From Streptomyces sp. cg36 (GTDB taxonomy: Bacteria > Actinomycetota > Actinomycetes > Streptomycetales > Streptomycetaceae): 64,000 nt of DNA. The first letter of the stretch is position 1; each line of letters begins with the position of its first letter. This document shows, piece after piece, positions 41,795 through 51,600 of the stretch. The notes under the pieces were generated by a model. The model saw only the letters and a program-made list of their open reading frames with translations. It was not told where the DNA came from and did no database searches. Made by a program: the position numbers and the translations under genes. The stretch covers positions 1,364,001 through 1,428,000 of the forward strand of contig NZ_CP163520.1 in NCBI RefSeq assembly GCF_041080675.1, written 5' to 3'.

Positions 41795-43025
41795 GAGCGT
41801 GCCCTTCGGTCGGGGGTAGGGGGGTCATGGCGCCGGTCCGGGCGGCCGGTCCGGGCGCGGCGGCGAGCTCTTCCAGATGGGCGGCGGCGGCCGACTCGCC
41901 CCCGGCGGCGCGGAAGGCGTCCCGGATCCGGCGGGCCGCGTCCCGGTAGGCCGGGTCGGTCACCACCGCGTCCAGGGCGGCGCCGATCCGCTCCCGGCCC
42001 GCCCGCGCGAACTTGACCCGGACCCCGGCCCCGGCGCCCACCACCTGGGCCGCCACGACCGGCTGGTCGTCCCGGATCGGCGCCACCACCAGCGGCACCC
42101 CGTGCCAGAGCGACTCGGTGACGGTGTTGTGCCCGGCGTGGCACACCACCGCCGCCATCCGCTCCAGCAGGGCGACCTGCGGCAGCGACGGCCGCACCAG
42201 GACGTCGGGCCCGGGGGCGACGGCCCCGAGCAGCCCGCCCGGGTCGCACACCACCGCCCGCAGCCGCCCGGCCCTGGCCCGTACGGCCGCCACGCTCTCG
42301 GCGAGGAACCGGGCGCCCGCGTCCGCGTTGGCGGTGCCCAGGGTGATCAGCACCGGTGCCGTGCCGGGCGCCAGGTCCAGCCACCGCCAGGGGAAGTCCC
42401 CGGCGGGGGCCCGCCGGCCGGCCAGCGCGGGTCCGACGAACCGCAGTACGGTCCCCGGGGTCAGACACGGGCCGGTCAGCTCGGGGGTGGTGAAGGCGAG
42501 GGTGAGCAGCGGGGAGAAGCGCGGGTCGTGGGTGGCGGCCGGGTCGCCGATGCGCTCGCGCAGCCGGGCGAGGAGCGCGGTCAGCCAGCTGTCCACGCCC
42601 GGCAGCCCGGCCATGCTGTCGGTGAGCTCGGCGGAGGTGGTCGAGGAGGTCGCGAAGGGCACCCCGAGCCGTTCGGCGACCAGCGCACCCGCCACCGTCT
42701 GCTGGTCGGCGACGACCAGGTCCGGCCGGAAGGCGGTGATCGCCGCCGCCACCCCGGGCGCCATCGCCTCGGCGAGCGGGCCCAGGAAGTCGGCCCACAG
42801 GAACTTGAGCGCCGCGACCCCGCGCAGTTGCGGCGGGCGCCCGGCGAGGTGGTCGGGCCCGGCGCACCCGTACACCCGGGGCCGCTCCCCCGCCAGCCGC
42901 TCGACGATCGCGGGCCGCCCCGCCCAGGCCACCTCGTGGCCGCGCGCGGCCAGCTCCGCGGCCACGGCGGCGGCCGGGTTGATGTGCCCGGTCAGCGGCG
43001 GCACGACGAACAGGAAGCGGCTCAC
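41781..43025 (-). CDS. UGT-type (GT1) glycosyltransferase
   Basis: A 414-residue GT-B glycosyltransferase of the macrolide/sterol/rhamnosyl class. The N-terminal acceptor domain opens with RFLFVVPPLTGHINPAAAVA. The C-terminal nucleotide-sugar domain has PVLITLGTANA, VRPSLPQVALLERMAAVVCHAGHNTV and the VPLVVAPIRDDQPVVAAQV motif. These enzymes transfer a sugar from NDP-sugar to a small lipophilic acceptor. The GTG start at 43025 overlaps the hydrolase stop (GTGA), so it is translationally coupled within the PKS operon. No NDP-sugar biosynthesis genes are in the operon, so the donor is probably a common UDP- or GDP-sugar; that is inference. Confidence 0.9.
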   Translation of the reverse strand: MSRFLFVVPPLTGHINPAAAVAAELAARGHEVAWAGRPAIVERLAGERPRVYGCAGPDHLAGRPPQLRGVAALKFLWADFLGPLAEAMAPGVAAAITAFRPDLVVADQQTVAGALVAERLGVPFATSSTTSAELTDSMAGLPGVDSWLTALLARLRERIGDPAATHDPRFSPLLTLAFTTPELTGPCLTPGTVLRFVGPALAGRRAPAGDFPWRWLDLAPGTAPVLITLGTANADAGARFLAESVAAVRARAGRLRAVVCDPGGLLGAVAPGPDVLVRPSLPQVALLERMAAVVCHAGHNTVTESLWHGVPLVVAPIRDDQPVVAAQVVGAGAGVRVKFARAGRERIGAALDAVVTDPAYRDAARRIRDAFRAAGGESAAAAHLEELAAAPGPAARTGAMTPLPPTEGHAHAGQ

Positions 43026-43897
43026 CGGACCGGCCCCGCGCCGCGCGGCCCGGACGGCGGCCCCGCCGCGCCCGGGACCGCGGCGTGTTCGCGGACCCAG
43101 TCCAGGGCGAGCCGTCCGACCGCCCCGGACGCCTCCACCAGGACGGAGTGCTTCTGCCCCGGCACCACCGCGACCCGGCAGTGCGGCAGCAGCGCGCTGA
43201 GCCGGGCGGACTCGGCGGCCACCAGGCCCTCCTGGCCGTTGACCAGGAGCACCGGGCAGCGCACCGCGCCCAGTTGCGCGTCGGTGAGGACCCGTCCGGT
43301 GGGCATGTCCTCGGCGATGGTGGTGGAGCGCACCAGGCGGGCCGCCGCCCGGCCGAGCCTGCGGATGTGGGCGTCGTGGCGGGCGTCGCCGGTGCGGGTC
43401 GAGGAGAGCGTCCCGTACTGCTGGGTGAACCAGAGCAGCGCCTCGTCGTCGTCCATGGTGCCCGCCTGGCGCAGGGCCGACGTCATGGTGTCGGACCAGG
43501 ACCGGCTGGCGGGCCCCGACTCGACGACGGTGACGCTGGCGACCCGCTCGGGCCGGTGCACCACGAAGTCCAGGGCGACGGTGCCGCCGAAGGAGTTGCC
43601 GACGAGGTGGACGGGGTCGGTGATGCCGAGCCCGTCGAGCAGGGCGTCGAGGTCGGCGGTGAACTGGTCGAGCGCGTAGCCGCTCGGCGGGCGCTCGCTG
43701 CGGCCGTGCCCGCGCAGGTCGTACATGACGGCGTCGAAACCGGCCTCGGCGAACCGGGGGCCGAGGGTGAAGTAGTAGCTGGCGAGGCTGTCGATGAAGG
43801 CGCCGTGCACGAACACCACGGTGGCGTGAGGCTGTTGGCGGGGCGGTCGCAGCCGCTGGACGTGCAGGCCGAGCCCGTTGGCGCGGATCATGACCAT
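43022..43897 (-). CDS. Alpha/beta hydrolase (thioesterase/esterase-like)
   Basis: A 291-residue alpha/beta-hydrolase. The oxyanion strand is VVFVHGAFIDSLASYY, the nucleophile elbow is LVGNSFGGTVALDFV (Ser in GNSFGG), the acid is likely in PVLLVNGQEGL or close by, and the His is in VVPGQKHSVLVEASG. No signal peptide is seen. Within a PKS operon lacking an integral thioesterase it is the best candidate to release the chain from the ACP, though editing or ester hydrolysis is possible. The ATG at 43897 has GGAG seven bases upstream and overlaps the ACP gene by ten bases; an ATGA-type start at 43891 is the alternative. Confidence 0.88.
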   Translation of the reverse strand: MVMIRANGLGLHVQRLRPPRQQPHATVVFVHGAFIDSLASYYFTLGPRFAEAGFDAVMYDLRGHGRSERPPSGYALDQFTADLDALLDGLGITDPVHLVGNSFGGTVALDFVVHRPERVASVTVVESGPASRSWSDTMTSALRQAGTMDDDEALLWFTQQYGTLSSTRTGDARHDAHIRRLGRAAARLVRSTTIAEDMPTGRVLTDAQLGAVRCPVLLVNGQEGLVAAESARLSALLPHCRVAVVPGQKHSVLVEASGAVGRLALDWVREHAAVPGAAGPPSGPRGAGPVR

Positions 43898-44241
43898 GGG
43901 CGGGCTCCGGCTTCGGGGGCAGCGCCGAGGGCGTGCCGCACATGGTCGACGAGCCGCCCCACGGAGAGCGCGATGACCTCGTCGATCTCCAGACCGGCCA
44001 CGAACTCGGCGAAGTTGACCTGTTCGCCGTACCGCTCCTGGAGGTGGCCGGAGAGCATGACGAGGTCGATGCTCTCCAGCTCCAGGTCGTCGCCGAAGAG
44101 GGTCTCGGGGCGGATGTCGGCGGGGTCGGGGGCGTATTCGCCGAGGACCTCCACGATCAGGGCGGCGATCTCGGCGAGGACGGTCTCCTCGTCCGGCGGC
44201 GCCAGCGGGGCGGGGCCGGGCGGCCGTTCGCTGGTGGTCAC
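43888..44241 (-). CDS. Acyl carrier protein
   Basis: A 117-residue free-standing acyl carrier protein. A Pro-rich N-terminal ~20 residues precede a four-helix ACP core (VLAEIAALIVEVLGEYAPD). The phosphopantetheine attachment site is Ser57 in DLELESIDLVM, flanked by FGDDLELES as in canonical ACPs. The C-terminal helix LEIDEVIALSVGRLVDHV is normal, and the protein ends in an unusual short tail. Its GTG start overlaps the stop of the PKS-2 gene by four bases. Since PKS-2 (KS-AT-DH-PPTase) has no ACP of its own, this protein probably supplies it, being loaded by the PPTase domain of that same neighbour. Confidence 0.92.
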   Translation of the reverse strand: MTTSERPPGPAPLAPPDEETVLAEIAALIVEVLGEYAPDPADIRPETLFGDDLELESIDLVMLSGHLQERYGEQVNFAEFVAGLEIDEVIALSVGRLVDHVRHALGAAPEAGARPWS

Positions 44242-47200
44242 GGGGTGCTCTCCTTGAGGGTCGTCGCAGTCGTGGTCCAGGCCACGACATGGGTGGGGTC
44301 GACGAGGGTGCAGTGGACGTGGTGGCGGCGGCCCCCGGCGGTGACGGAGAGGTCGCCGGGTCCGGCCGCCGTGACCTCGAAGGCGTGCGGGCGCCCGCCG
44401 AACCCGGTGCCCGCCGCCTTGGCCGCGGCCTCCTTGGCGGCCCAGAACCGGGTGAACCACACGGCCTCCGGCTCCCCGGTCCGGGCCGCGGTCCCGGCGA
44501 GGAGGGCGCGTTCGCGGGGGCCGAGGGCGGTGCGCAGGGTCCCGGGGTCGCGGTCGGCGATCGCCTCCACGTCGATGCCGACGGCGCCGCCCGGGCCGGA
44601 CGGGCGCACCAGGGCGACCGCCAGGTCTCCCCGGTGGGCGAGGGAGAGGTCGAGGGCGGGCAGCACGCGGCCGTGCGTGCCCCTGGCGTACGGGCGGCCC
44701 GACTCCTCGTTGGCGATCTCGATCTCGGCCGGGAACACCCCGCCCTCGCCGTGCGCCCACAGCCACTGGCGCACGGCGTCCTTGGCCGCGATCCGCCCCA
44801 GCAGCCACTGCCGCCGCCCGCGCGGTGGCCGCGCCGCGTACGACTCCCGCTCGGCGCGGCCCAGTTGCATCCGGGTGAGCAGATCGCGCGAGGCCGGGTC
44901 GGGCCAGGCGTCCCGGAGCAGGCACCAGCCGCCGGGCCGGGGCTCGGCCAGGGCCCGGTGTTCGGGGTACCCGCCGGCGCGGCGGGCGTCGAGCCCGGAG
45001 AAGCGGCGGTCGCGCCAGCCGGAGAGCTCCGCCCACACGGTCCCGTCGGGCAGGGTCAGCCGGACGTCGGCGAGGACGGTGTCGTCGGTGAGCGAGGTGA
45101 TCACGGCGTGGCACTCGACGGGGGTTCCGGCGGGCGGGTGCGGCGCGTGGAAGCGGGCGGCTTCCAGGGCCACGGGGAAGACCACGGTCCGGGCGGGTCT
45201 GCTCGACATCACCCAGTAGCCGATGAGCTGGCCCACGTTGTCGAGCAGCGCGCCGGGCGCGGCCGGCGCGGTGATCGTGCCCCGGACGTGGCGCGGCCCG
45301 ATCCCGGTGAGCGCGGTCACGCCCCGGTAGGCGGGCCCGTGGAACATCCACCGGTCCTCGTACAGCTGCCCCGCGGTGATCTCCGGGGCGCGCTCGCCCT
45401 CCACGGCGGGCGGCGGCGCGGTCGGCGGGGCCGGGTAGGCGGGCGCGAGCCGCACGGACGCCCGGGCGTAGGACCCGAACGCCACGGCCATCCGGTCCGG
45501 TCCGTCGGGCCGCGCGGTGACCGTGACGTCGACGGCCGGGAGCGCGGTCACCCACTTCTCCAGGCGTACGTCGTGGGCGGCCACGGCGTACCGTCCGGGC
45601 GCGGCCTGTTCGGCGGCGGCCATCAGATGGTGCAGGACGGTGGTGGCGGGCACCACGGGGTGCCGGTCGGCGAGCTCCGGCCAGCCGGGCCGCTGCGGGA
45701 AGAAGCAGTGGTCCAGGAGGTGCGGCATGGCCTCGGTGGACACCCTCAGCCGGGTGTGCCGCTCGGCCGGGGCGTCCGCCGCCGCCAGCACGGCCGTGAC
45801 GCCGGCGGCGGTCTCGGCGAGCAGTGCGTCGAGCTCGGCCGCGACGGGGAACCGGCGGATGACGTCCTCACCCAACCGTCCGATGGTTGAAGGGGGTTGG
45901 TCCGTACGGGGAGCGAGCTCGGCCCGCAGTTCGCGCAGGGCGGCCGGGTCCAGGGCGACGAGCCCGGCGCCCAGGTCCAGGGGGACGGGGCGGCCCGAGG
46001 CCGCCGGGGCCGGTGCGGGCCCCGATGCCGACGGCCCCGGCAGGGCGGCGTCCGACACGGCGTACCCCTCGGCCCACAGCCCCGTCGCCACCCGGCGCAG
46101 CTGGGCGAGCCCGCCGCGCCTGGGCGAGTCGGCCGCCAGGGCCAGATGGTCGCGGGACCCCAGGGTGTCGCCGATCAGGGACGTCAACTGCCCGGTGCCG
46201 AGCTGGACGAAGGCGCGGAAGCCCGCCGCGTACAGCGCCTCGACGAGCTCCCGGAACCGCACCGGCTCCAGCAGATGGCGTACGAACAGGGCCCGCACCG
46301 CGTCCGGGGCGAGCGGGAAGGGGGACGCGGTGGTGCCGGACCAGACCGGGACCCGGGGCGGGCGGATGTCCGCCGCGTCCACGCCCTCCCGGATCGGCCC
46401 GAGGTAGGGCGCCAGCATCGGGGTGTGGAAGCCGGAGCGGAACGGCAGCACCTGGCACACCACGTGCTCGGCCCGCAGCCTCGCCACGAACTCCGCGACC
46501 GGCGCCTGCGGCCCGCACACCATCGACTGGTTAGGGGAGTTGTCGTGCGACAGGACGAGGTCGGTGCGGCCCGCGAGCGCGGCCCTCACCCGCCGCGCGG
46601 GGGCGCCGATCGCCGCGAACGTCAGGGGCGGCACCCGCAGCGAGTCGGGGTCGACGGCCGCGAAGAACGCGTCCGCGCGGTCGGCCGCGAACACCCCGCC
46701 CGCGATCATCGCCGCCCATTCGCCGACGCTGTGCCCGGCCACCGCGTCCGGCCGCACCCCCATCGCCCGCAGGGCCTCGTCCAGGACCCGGGCGACCCGC
46801 AGCACCCCGAGGCCGTGCCGGGCCAGATCGGTGGTCCCGGTGTGGCTGCGGCCGGGCAGCCGCAGCCCGAAGTGCTCGGCCACCTCGTCCGCCCGCGGCG
46901 CGAACTCGGCCTCCAGGCCAGGGAAGACGAAGGCCAGGCGCCCCGCACCGGACGCCCCCAGCAGTGGCGGCCCCGGTGCGAACCACACATCGCCCCGGCC
47001 GCGCCAGGGACGGCCCTGGGCGAGCGCCCGGCGGGCCAGGGCGAGCCGTTTGGCGGTCGGGTCCACGACGCCCAGGCGCACGGCGGCCCCGGCCGCCGGG
47101 TGCGCGTCGGCGCCGTGCTCCCGTACGGAAGGGTCGGATCCGTCGAGCAGCCGCGCCAGGTCCTCGGTGGTCGCGGCGGCCAGGCGCAGCACCCGCTCGG

Positions 47201-48662
47201 GTTCGTGGACGGCGGCGCGGCGCGGGACGGGGGCGGCGGCCGGTGGCTGTTCGAGGACGACATGGGCGTTGATCCCGCCGAAGCCGAACGCGTTCACGGC
47301 GGCCCGGCGCAGCGGGGCGTCCCAGGGGCGGGCGGAAGCGGCCGGGCGGAAGCGGGTGCGGGCGAGGTCCGGGTGCGGTTCCTCGCAGTGCAGGGTGGGC
47401 GGCAGGGTGGCGTGGTGGACGGCGAGGGCGGCCTTGACCAGTCCGGCGACGCCCGCGGCGGGCATGCAGTGGCCGATCATCGACTTCACCGAGCCGATGG
47501 GCACGGGCGGCTCCGCCCCGTCGGCGCCGGGCGGCCCGAACACCTCGGCCAGGGTGGCCAGTTCGGCCGTGTCGCCCGCCGGGGTGCCGGTGCCGTGGGC
47601 CTCCAGGAGGCCGAGCGCGCCGGGGGCGCGCGGGTCGAGCCCGGCCGCCCGCCACGCCTGCCGGACGGCGCGGGCCTGCCCGCCGGGGTCGGGGTTCATC
47701 AGCCCGGCGGCACGGCCGTCGCCCGCGACGCCGGTGCCGCGGACCACCGCGTAGATCCGGTCGCCGTCGCGTTCGGCGTCGGCGAGGCGCTTGAGGACGA
47801 CCACACCGGTGCCCTCCCCGATGAGGATGCCGTCGGCCGCCGCGTGGAAGGGGCGGCTCCGCTGGCTCGGGGAGAGCGCGCGCAGCTGGGCGAAGACGCT
47901 CCACAGCGTGATGTCGTGGCAGTGGTGGACCCCGCCCGCGAGCATCAGGTCGCAGCGGCCCGAGGCCAGTTCGGCCACCGCCTGGTCGACGGCGACCAGC
48001 GAGGAGGCGCAGGCCGCGTCCACGGTGTAGGCGGGCCCGCGCAGGTCGAGGCGGTGGGCGATGCGGGAGGCGGCGAGGTTGGGGACGAGCCCGATGGCCG
48101 CCTCGGGGTGCGCGGGGCCCAGGGTGCGGGTGAACGCCTCCCGGACCCGGTCGAGCTGATCGGGTCCGAGGTGCGGCAGCAGCTCCCCGAGCGTGCGCGT
48201 CAACTGGTGTGCGGTGCGCACCCGTTGGTCGAGCCGGGCCAGGCCGGGGCCGAGGTAGCCGCCCCGGCCGAGGACCACGCCGACCCGGCCCCGGTCGGGC
48301 AGCCGCTCCTCGCCGCCCGCGTCGGCCACCGCGCGGGCGGCCACGGAGAGCGCGATCAGCTGGTCGGGCTCGGTGTCCGCGACGGAGTTCGGCATGATGC
48401 CGAACCGGGCGGCGTCGATCCCGGCGAGCCCGTCGACGAAGCCGCCGCGCCGGCAGTACACGCGGTCGGCGGCGCGGTCGGCGGCGTCCGGCGCGTAGTA
48501 CTCCGCGTCCCAGCGCCCCTCGGGCACCTCGCCGATGGCGTCCACGCCGTCGACGAGGTTGCGCCAGTAGGCGTCCAGGTCCCGCGCCCCGGGCAGCAGC
48601 ACCGCCATCCCGACGATCGCGACCGGCATCTGACGGGCCGTCGTGCCGTTCGGCTCGGCCAT
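44238..48662 (-). CDS. Iterative-type PKS: KS-AT-DH-4'-phosphopantetheinyl transferase
   Basis: A 1474-residue multidomain synthase. KS (about 10-460): active Cys218 in VDAACASSLVAVD, then EAHGTGTPAGDTAEL and VKSMIGHCMPAAG. AT (about 560-880): Ser645 in VAGHSVGEWAAM; the usual N-terminal GQGSQ is replaced by PGLEAEF, and the specificity motif reads SGFH. DH (about 960-1220): double hot-dog with His985 in LLDHCFFP, HPVVPAT and Asp1141 in LLDNVGQLIGYW. Sfp-type PPTase (about 1260-1465): GIDVEA with Asp1364 and WAAKEAAAKA with Lys1410. No ACP or KR. The fused PPTase is a PUFA-synthase/enediyne-PKS-like trait. It follows PKS-1 by one base. Confidence 0.92.
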   Translation of the reverse strand: MAEPNGTTARQMPVAIVGMAVLLPGARDLDAYWRNLVDGVDAIGEVPEGRWDAEYYAPDAADRAADRVYCRRGGFVDGLAGIDAARFGIMPNSVADTEPDQLIALSVAARAVADAGGEERLPDRGRVGVVLGRGGYLGPGLARLDQRVRTAHQLTRTLGELLPHLGPDQLDRVREAFTRTLGPAHPEAAIGLVPNLAASRIAHRLDLRGPAYTVDAACASSLVAVDQAVAELASGRCDLMLAGGVHHCHDITLWSVFAQLRALSPSQRSRPFHAAADGILIGEGTGVVVLKRLADAERDGDRIYAVVRGTGVAGDGRAAGLMNPDPGGQARAVRQAWRAAGLDPRAPGALGLLEAHGTGTPAGDTAELATLAEVFGPPGADGAEPPVPIGSVKSMIGHCMPAAGVAGLVKAALAVHHATLPPTLHCEEPHPDLARTRFRPAASARPWDAPLRRAAVNAFGFGGINAHVVLEQPPAAAPVPRRAAVHEPERVLRLAAATTEDLARLLDGSDPSVREHGADAHPAAGAAVRLGVVDPTAKRLALARRALAQGRPWRGRGDVWFAPGPPLLGASGAGRLAFVFPGLEAEFAPRADEVAEHFGLRLPGRSHTGTTDLARHGLGVLRVARVLDEALRAMGVRPDAVAGHSVGEWAAMIAGGVFAADRADAFFAAVDPDSLRVPPLTFAAIGAPARRVRAALAGRTDLVLSHDNSPNQSMVCGPQAPVAEFVARLRAEHVVCQVLPFRSGFHTPMLAPYLGPIREGVDAADIRPPRVPVWSGTTASPFPLAPDAVRALFVRHLLEPVRFRELVEALYAAGFRAFVQLGTGQLTSLIGDTLGSRDHLALAADSPRRGGLAQLRRVATGLWAEGYAVSDAALPGPSASGPAPAPAASGRPVPLDLGAGLVALDPAALRELRAELAPRTDQPPSTIGRLGEDVIRRFPVAAELDALLAETAAGVTAVLAAADAPAERHTRLRVSTEAMPHLLDHCFFPQRPGWPELADRHPVVPATTVLHHLMAAAEQAAPGRYAVAAHDVRLEKWVTALPAVDVTVTARPDGPDRMAVAFGSYARASVRLAPAYPAPPTAPPPAVEGERAPEITAGQLYEDRWMFHGPAYRGVTALTGIGPRHVRGTITAPAAPGALLDNVGQLIGYWVMSSRPARTVVFPVALEAARFHAPHPPAGTPVECHAVITSLTDDTVLADVRLTLPDGTVWAELSGWRDRRFSGLDARRAGGYPEHRALAEPRPGGWCLLRDAWPDPASRDLLTRMQLGRAERESYAARPPRGRRQWLLGRIAAKDAVRQWLWAHGEGGVFPAEIEIANEESGRPYARGTHGRVLPALDLSLAHRGDLAVALVRPSGPGGAVGIDVEAIADRDPGTLRTALGPRERALLAGTAARTGEPEAVWFTRFWAAKEAAAKAAGTGFGGRPHAFEVTAAGPGDLSVTAGGRRHHVHCTLVDPTHVVAWTTTATTLKESTP

Positions 48663-48663
48663 C

Positions 48664-51600
48664 TCACAGCTCCGCGGCGGTGTAGACGACGGAGCCGGCC
48701 GACTCCTCGCCCCAGGCCAGTTCGCGCAGCAGGGCGAGAACGCCCTCCTCGCGGTCGATGAGCACCACCCCGCGCCGGGCGTACTCGCGGGCGAGGTGCG
48801 GGGTGACCATGCCGCCGTGCGCGTCCGAGGGCGCCCACGGCCCCCAGTGCACGGTCAGCGCCCGCCGTCCGGTGCGCCGCGCCCAGCGCTCCCCGAGCGC
48901 GGCGAGCGCGTCGTTCGCGGCGGCGTAGTCGCTCTGGCCCCGGTTGCCGAGCACGGCGCTGACGCTGCCGAACAGGACGGCGGCGCGCGGCCCGTGCGGC
49001 AGCTGGGCCACCGCGTCGAGCAGGGCGCGGGCGCCGTCCACCTTCGTCGTGTACACGCGCCGGAACGACTCGGGGTCCTTCTCGGCGATCAGCCGGTCCT
49101 CGATCACCCCGGCCGCGTACACCACGGCGTCGACGCGCCCGTGTTCCGCCTGGATCTCCTTGACCGCCTGGGTCACGGCCGTCGCGTCGCACATGTCGAC
49201 GACCCGGTACGCGGCGGGGCTGCCCAGGCGCTCCAACCGGGCCAGGGTGTCGGCGACTTCGCGCCCGGCGAGGACGCCCCGCACCTCGTGTTCGATCGCG
49301 GCGGGCGCCAGGTCGCCCCGGGCGGCGAGCGCCGCCCGCAGGGCCGCCGCGTCCACGGCGGCGGCGAGGTCCGGGTCCTCGGGGCCGGTCGGCGGGACGG
49401 TGCGGCCGAGGAGTTCGATGCGGCAGCGCGCGGCGGAGGCCAGCGCCACGGCGAGGTCGGCGGTGATCCCGCGCGCTCCCCCGGCGAGCACGACGACCGA
49501 GTCCCGGCCGAGCCCGAGCGCCGCCGCTTCCGCCGCCCCGTCCCCGGCCGGTCCGGCCCCGGTCCGCGCGAGCGGCGCGGGAGCGCTCTCCGCCATCGCG
49601 AACCCGTGCCGGGCCGTGGCGCTCCGCACGACGACGGGGGCGCGGTCGGGCGCGGCCAGTTCGGACAGCAGGATGTCGGCCCACTCCCCGGCCGTCGCGT
49701 CCGGTTCGAGGTCGACGACCCGCGCGGCCACCTCCTCGTACTCCCGCCCGATGGTCCGGAACAGCCCGTGCAGCCCGGCGCCGACGTCCGCGCCGGGCCC
49801 GGGGGCGGTGCGGGCGCAGACGAGCCAGCGGGGTGCCAGGGCCAGGGCGGCGCGGAACACCTCGTACGCGCCCGGCAGCAGCGCGCCCGCGCCGTCCGAG
49901 GGGGCGACCGCGCCCAGGTGGAAGACCCCGTCGAGCGGCCCGTCGCTCTCGTCGAGGCGCCGTTCCGGGGCGTACGGGAACACCTCGGCGCCCGCCCGTA
50001 CCAGCCGCCGCTCCAGCTCGTCGGCGACCTCCCGGCCGCCTAGCAGCGCGAACCGCCTGCCGGTGAGCAGCCCGTCGGGCGGCGCGGGCGGCAGCGCGAG
50101 CGGCGTCGGCCGCAGGGTGTAGCGGCGCGGGGCGGCGGCGGGGACGGGCACGTCGTGAGCGGGTTCGCGGGCCGGAGCCGGTTCGCCGGCCTCGGCCGGT
50201 CCGCGGGCCGGAGCCGATTCACCGGCGGGGGGCGCGGGCGCCGCCCCCTGTGCGTTGATCCAGGCCGTGATCGCGGCGACCGTGCGCGCCCGGGACAGCT
50301 CCTCCATCTCCTCGTCGGCCAGGGTGCGCGTCCCCGCGAGGCGGCGGGCCAGTTCGCCGACGATCTCGGTGCGTTTGATGGAGTCGATGCTCAGATCGGC
50401 CTCCAGGTCGAGATCGGGCTCGATCATGTCGACCGGGTAGCCGGTCCGTTCGCTGATGACGGCGAGCACGGCCTGCTCGACGTCGACCTCGCCGGGGGCC
50501 CCGGCTCGGGCCCCGGCGGCCTCGGCGGGCCGCGCCACCGGCTCGGGGGCCACGGCCGGTGCCGGGACGGGCGCCGCCACCCGCGCGGCCGGAACCGGCG
50601 GGAACGAGGCGCCCGCCGCCCCCAGGTGCGCCAGCAGGACGTCCCGCTGGGCCGCGACGAGCTCCCGTGTGGTGCGCAGGAAGTCCGAGATCAGCTCGTC
50701 CTTGGGGTCGCTCTCGCCCTGGCGCGTCACCGTGTTCGTCTCCAGACTGACCCGTCGGGCCGGTTGCAGGGCTCCGGGCAGCGGCTCGCCCGCGCGGGTG
50801 CGGACGAGCTGGCCGTCCACCGTCCAGCCGGGCGGCTCCGGGCGGTCCGTGGCCGCGCCCCGGCCCCGCAGCAGCCGTCCGGGCCGCACCGGCACGCCCG
50901 CCACCGCCAGCCGGGCCAGCGACTCCAGCCAGCCGCGTAGCCCGGCGCCGGGGCGCGGCTCGCAGGCGACGGCCAGGTGCGGGCGGTCGCCGAGGACCGC
51001 GCCGACCAGCCCGGTGAGCACGGCGCCCGCGCCCGTCTCGACGAAGACCCGCGCCCCCGCCGCGTACATCGCCTCGATCTGTTCCGCGAAGCGGACCGGG
51101 GAGCCGATCTGGGCGGCGAGTTCCGCGCGTACGGCGTCGGGCTCGGCGGGGTAGGCGGCGGCGGTCCGGTTGGCCCAGACGGGGAACTCGGGCGCCCGGA
51201 CCGTGTGCCGGGCCAGGGCCGGGGCGAAGCGCGCGCCCGCGCCCGCGACGAGCGGGCTGTGGAAGGCGCAGGCGACGGGGAGGCGCCGTACGGTGTGTCC
51301 GGCGTCCCGCAGCCGTCCGGTGGCCTCGGCCACGAGGGCGGTGGGGCCGGAGACGATGGTCTGCCGGGGGCCGTTGCGGTTCGCGGCGACCACGTGGTCC
51401 GCCAGGCCCGCCGCGGCCAGGACGCGCTCGACGTCCGCGGCCGTGGCCGCGACGGCGGCCATGGTTCCGGGGTCGTCCCCGAGGACGTCGAGGATGGCCG
51501 CGGCGCGGCGGGCGCTCAGGTCGAGGAGCGCGCGGGGGTCGAGCGCCCCGGCGGCGGCCAGCGCCACCAGTTCGCCGTAGGAGTGCCCGCCCGCCATGTC

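Noticed and set aside
45897..48761. 954-codon frame antisense to PKS-2
   Set aside because: Shadow of the KS-AT region; no motifs of its own.
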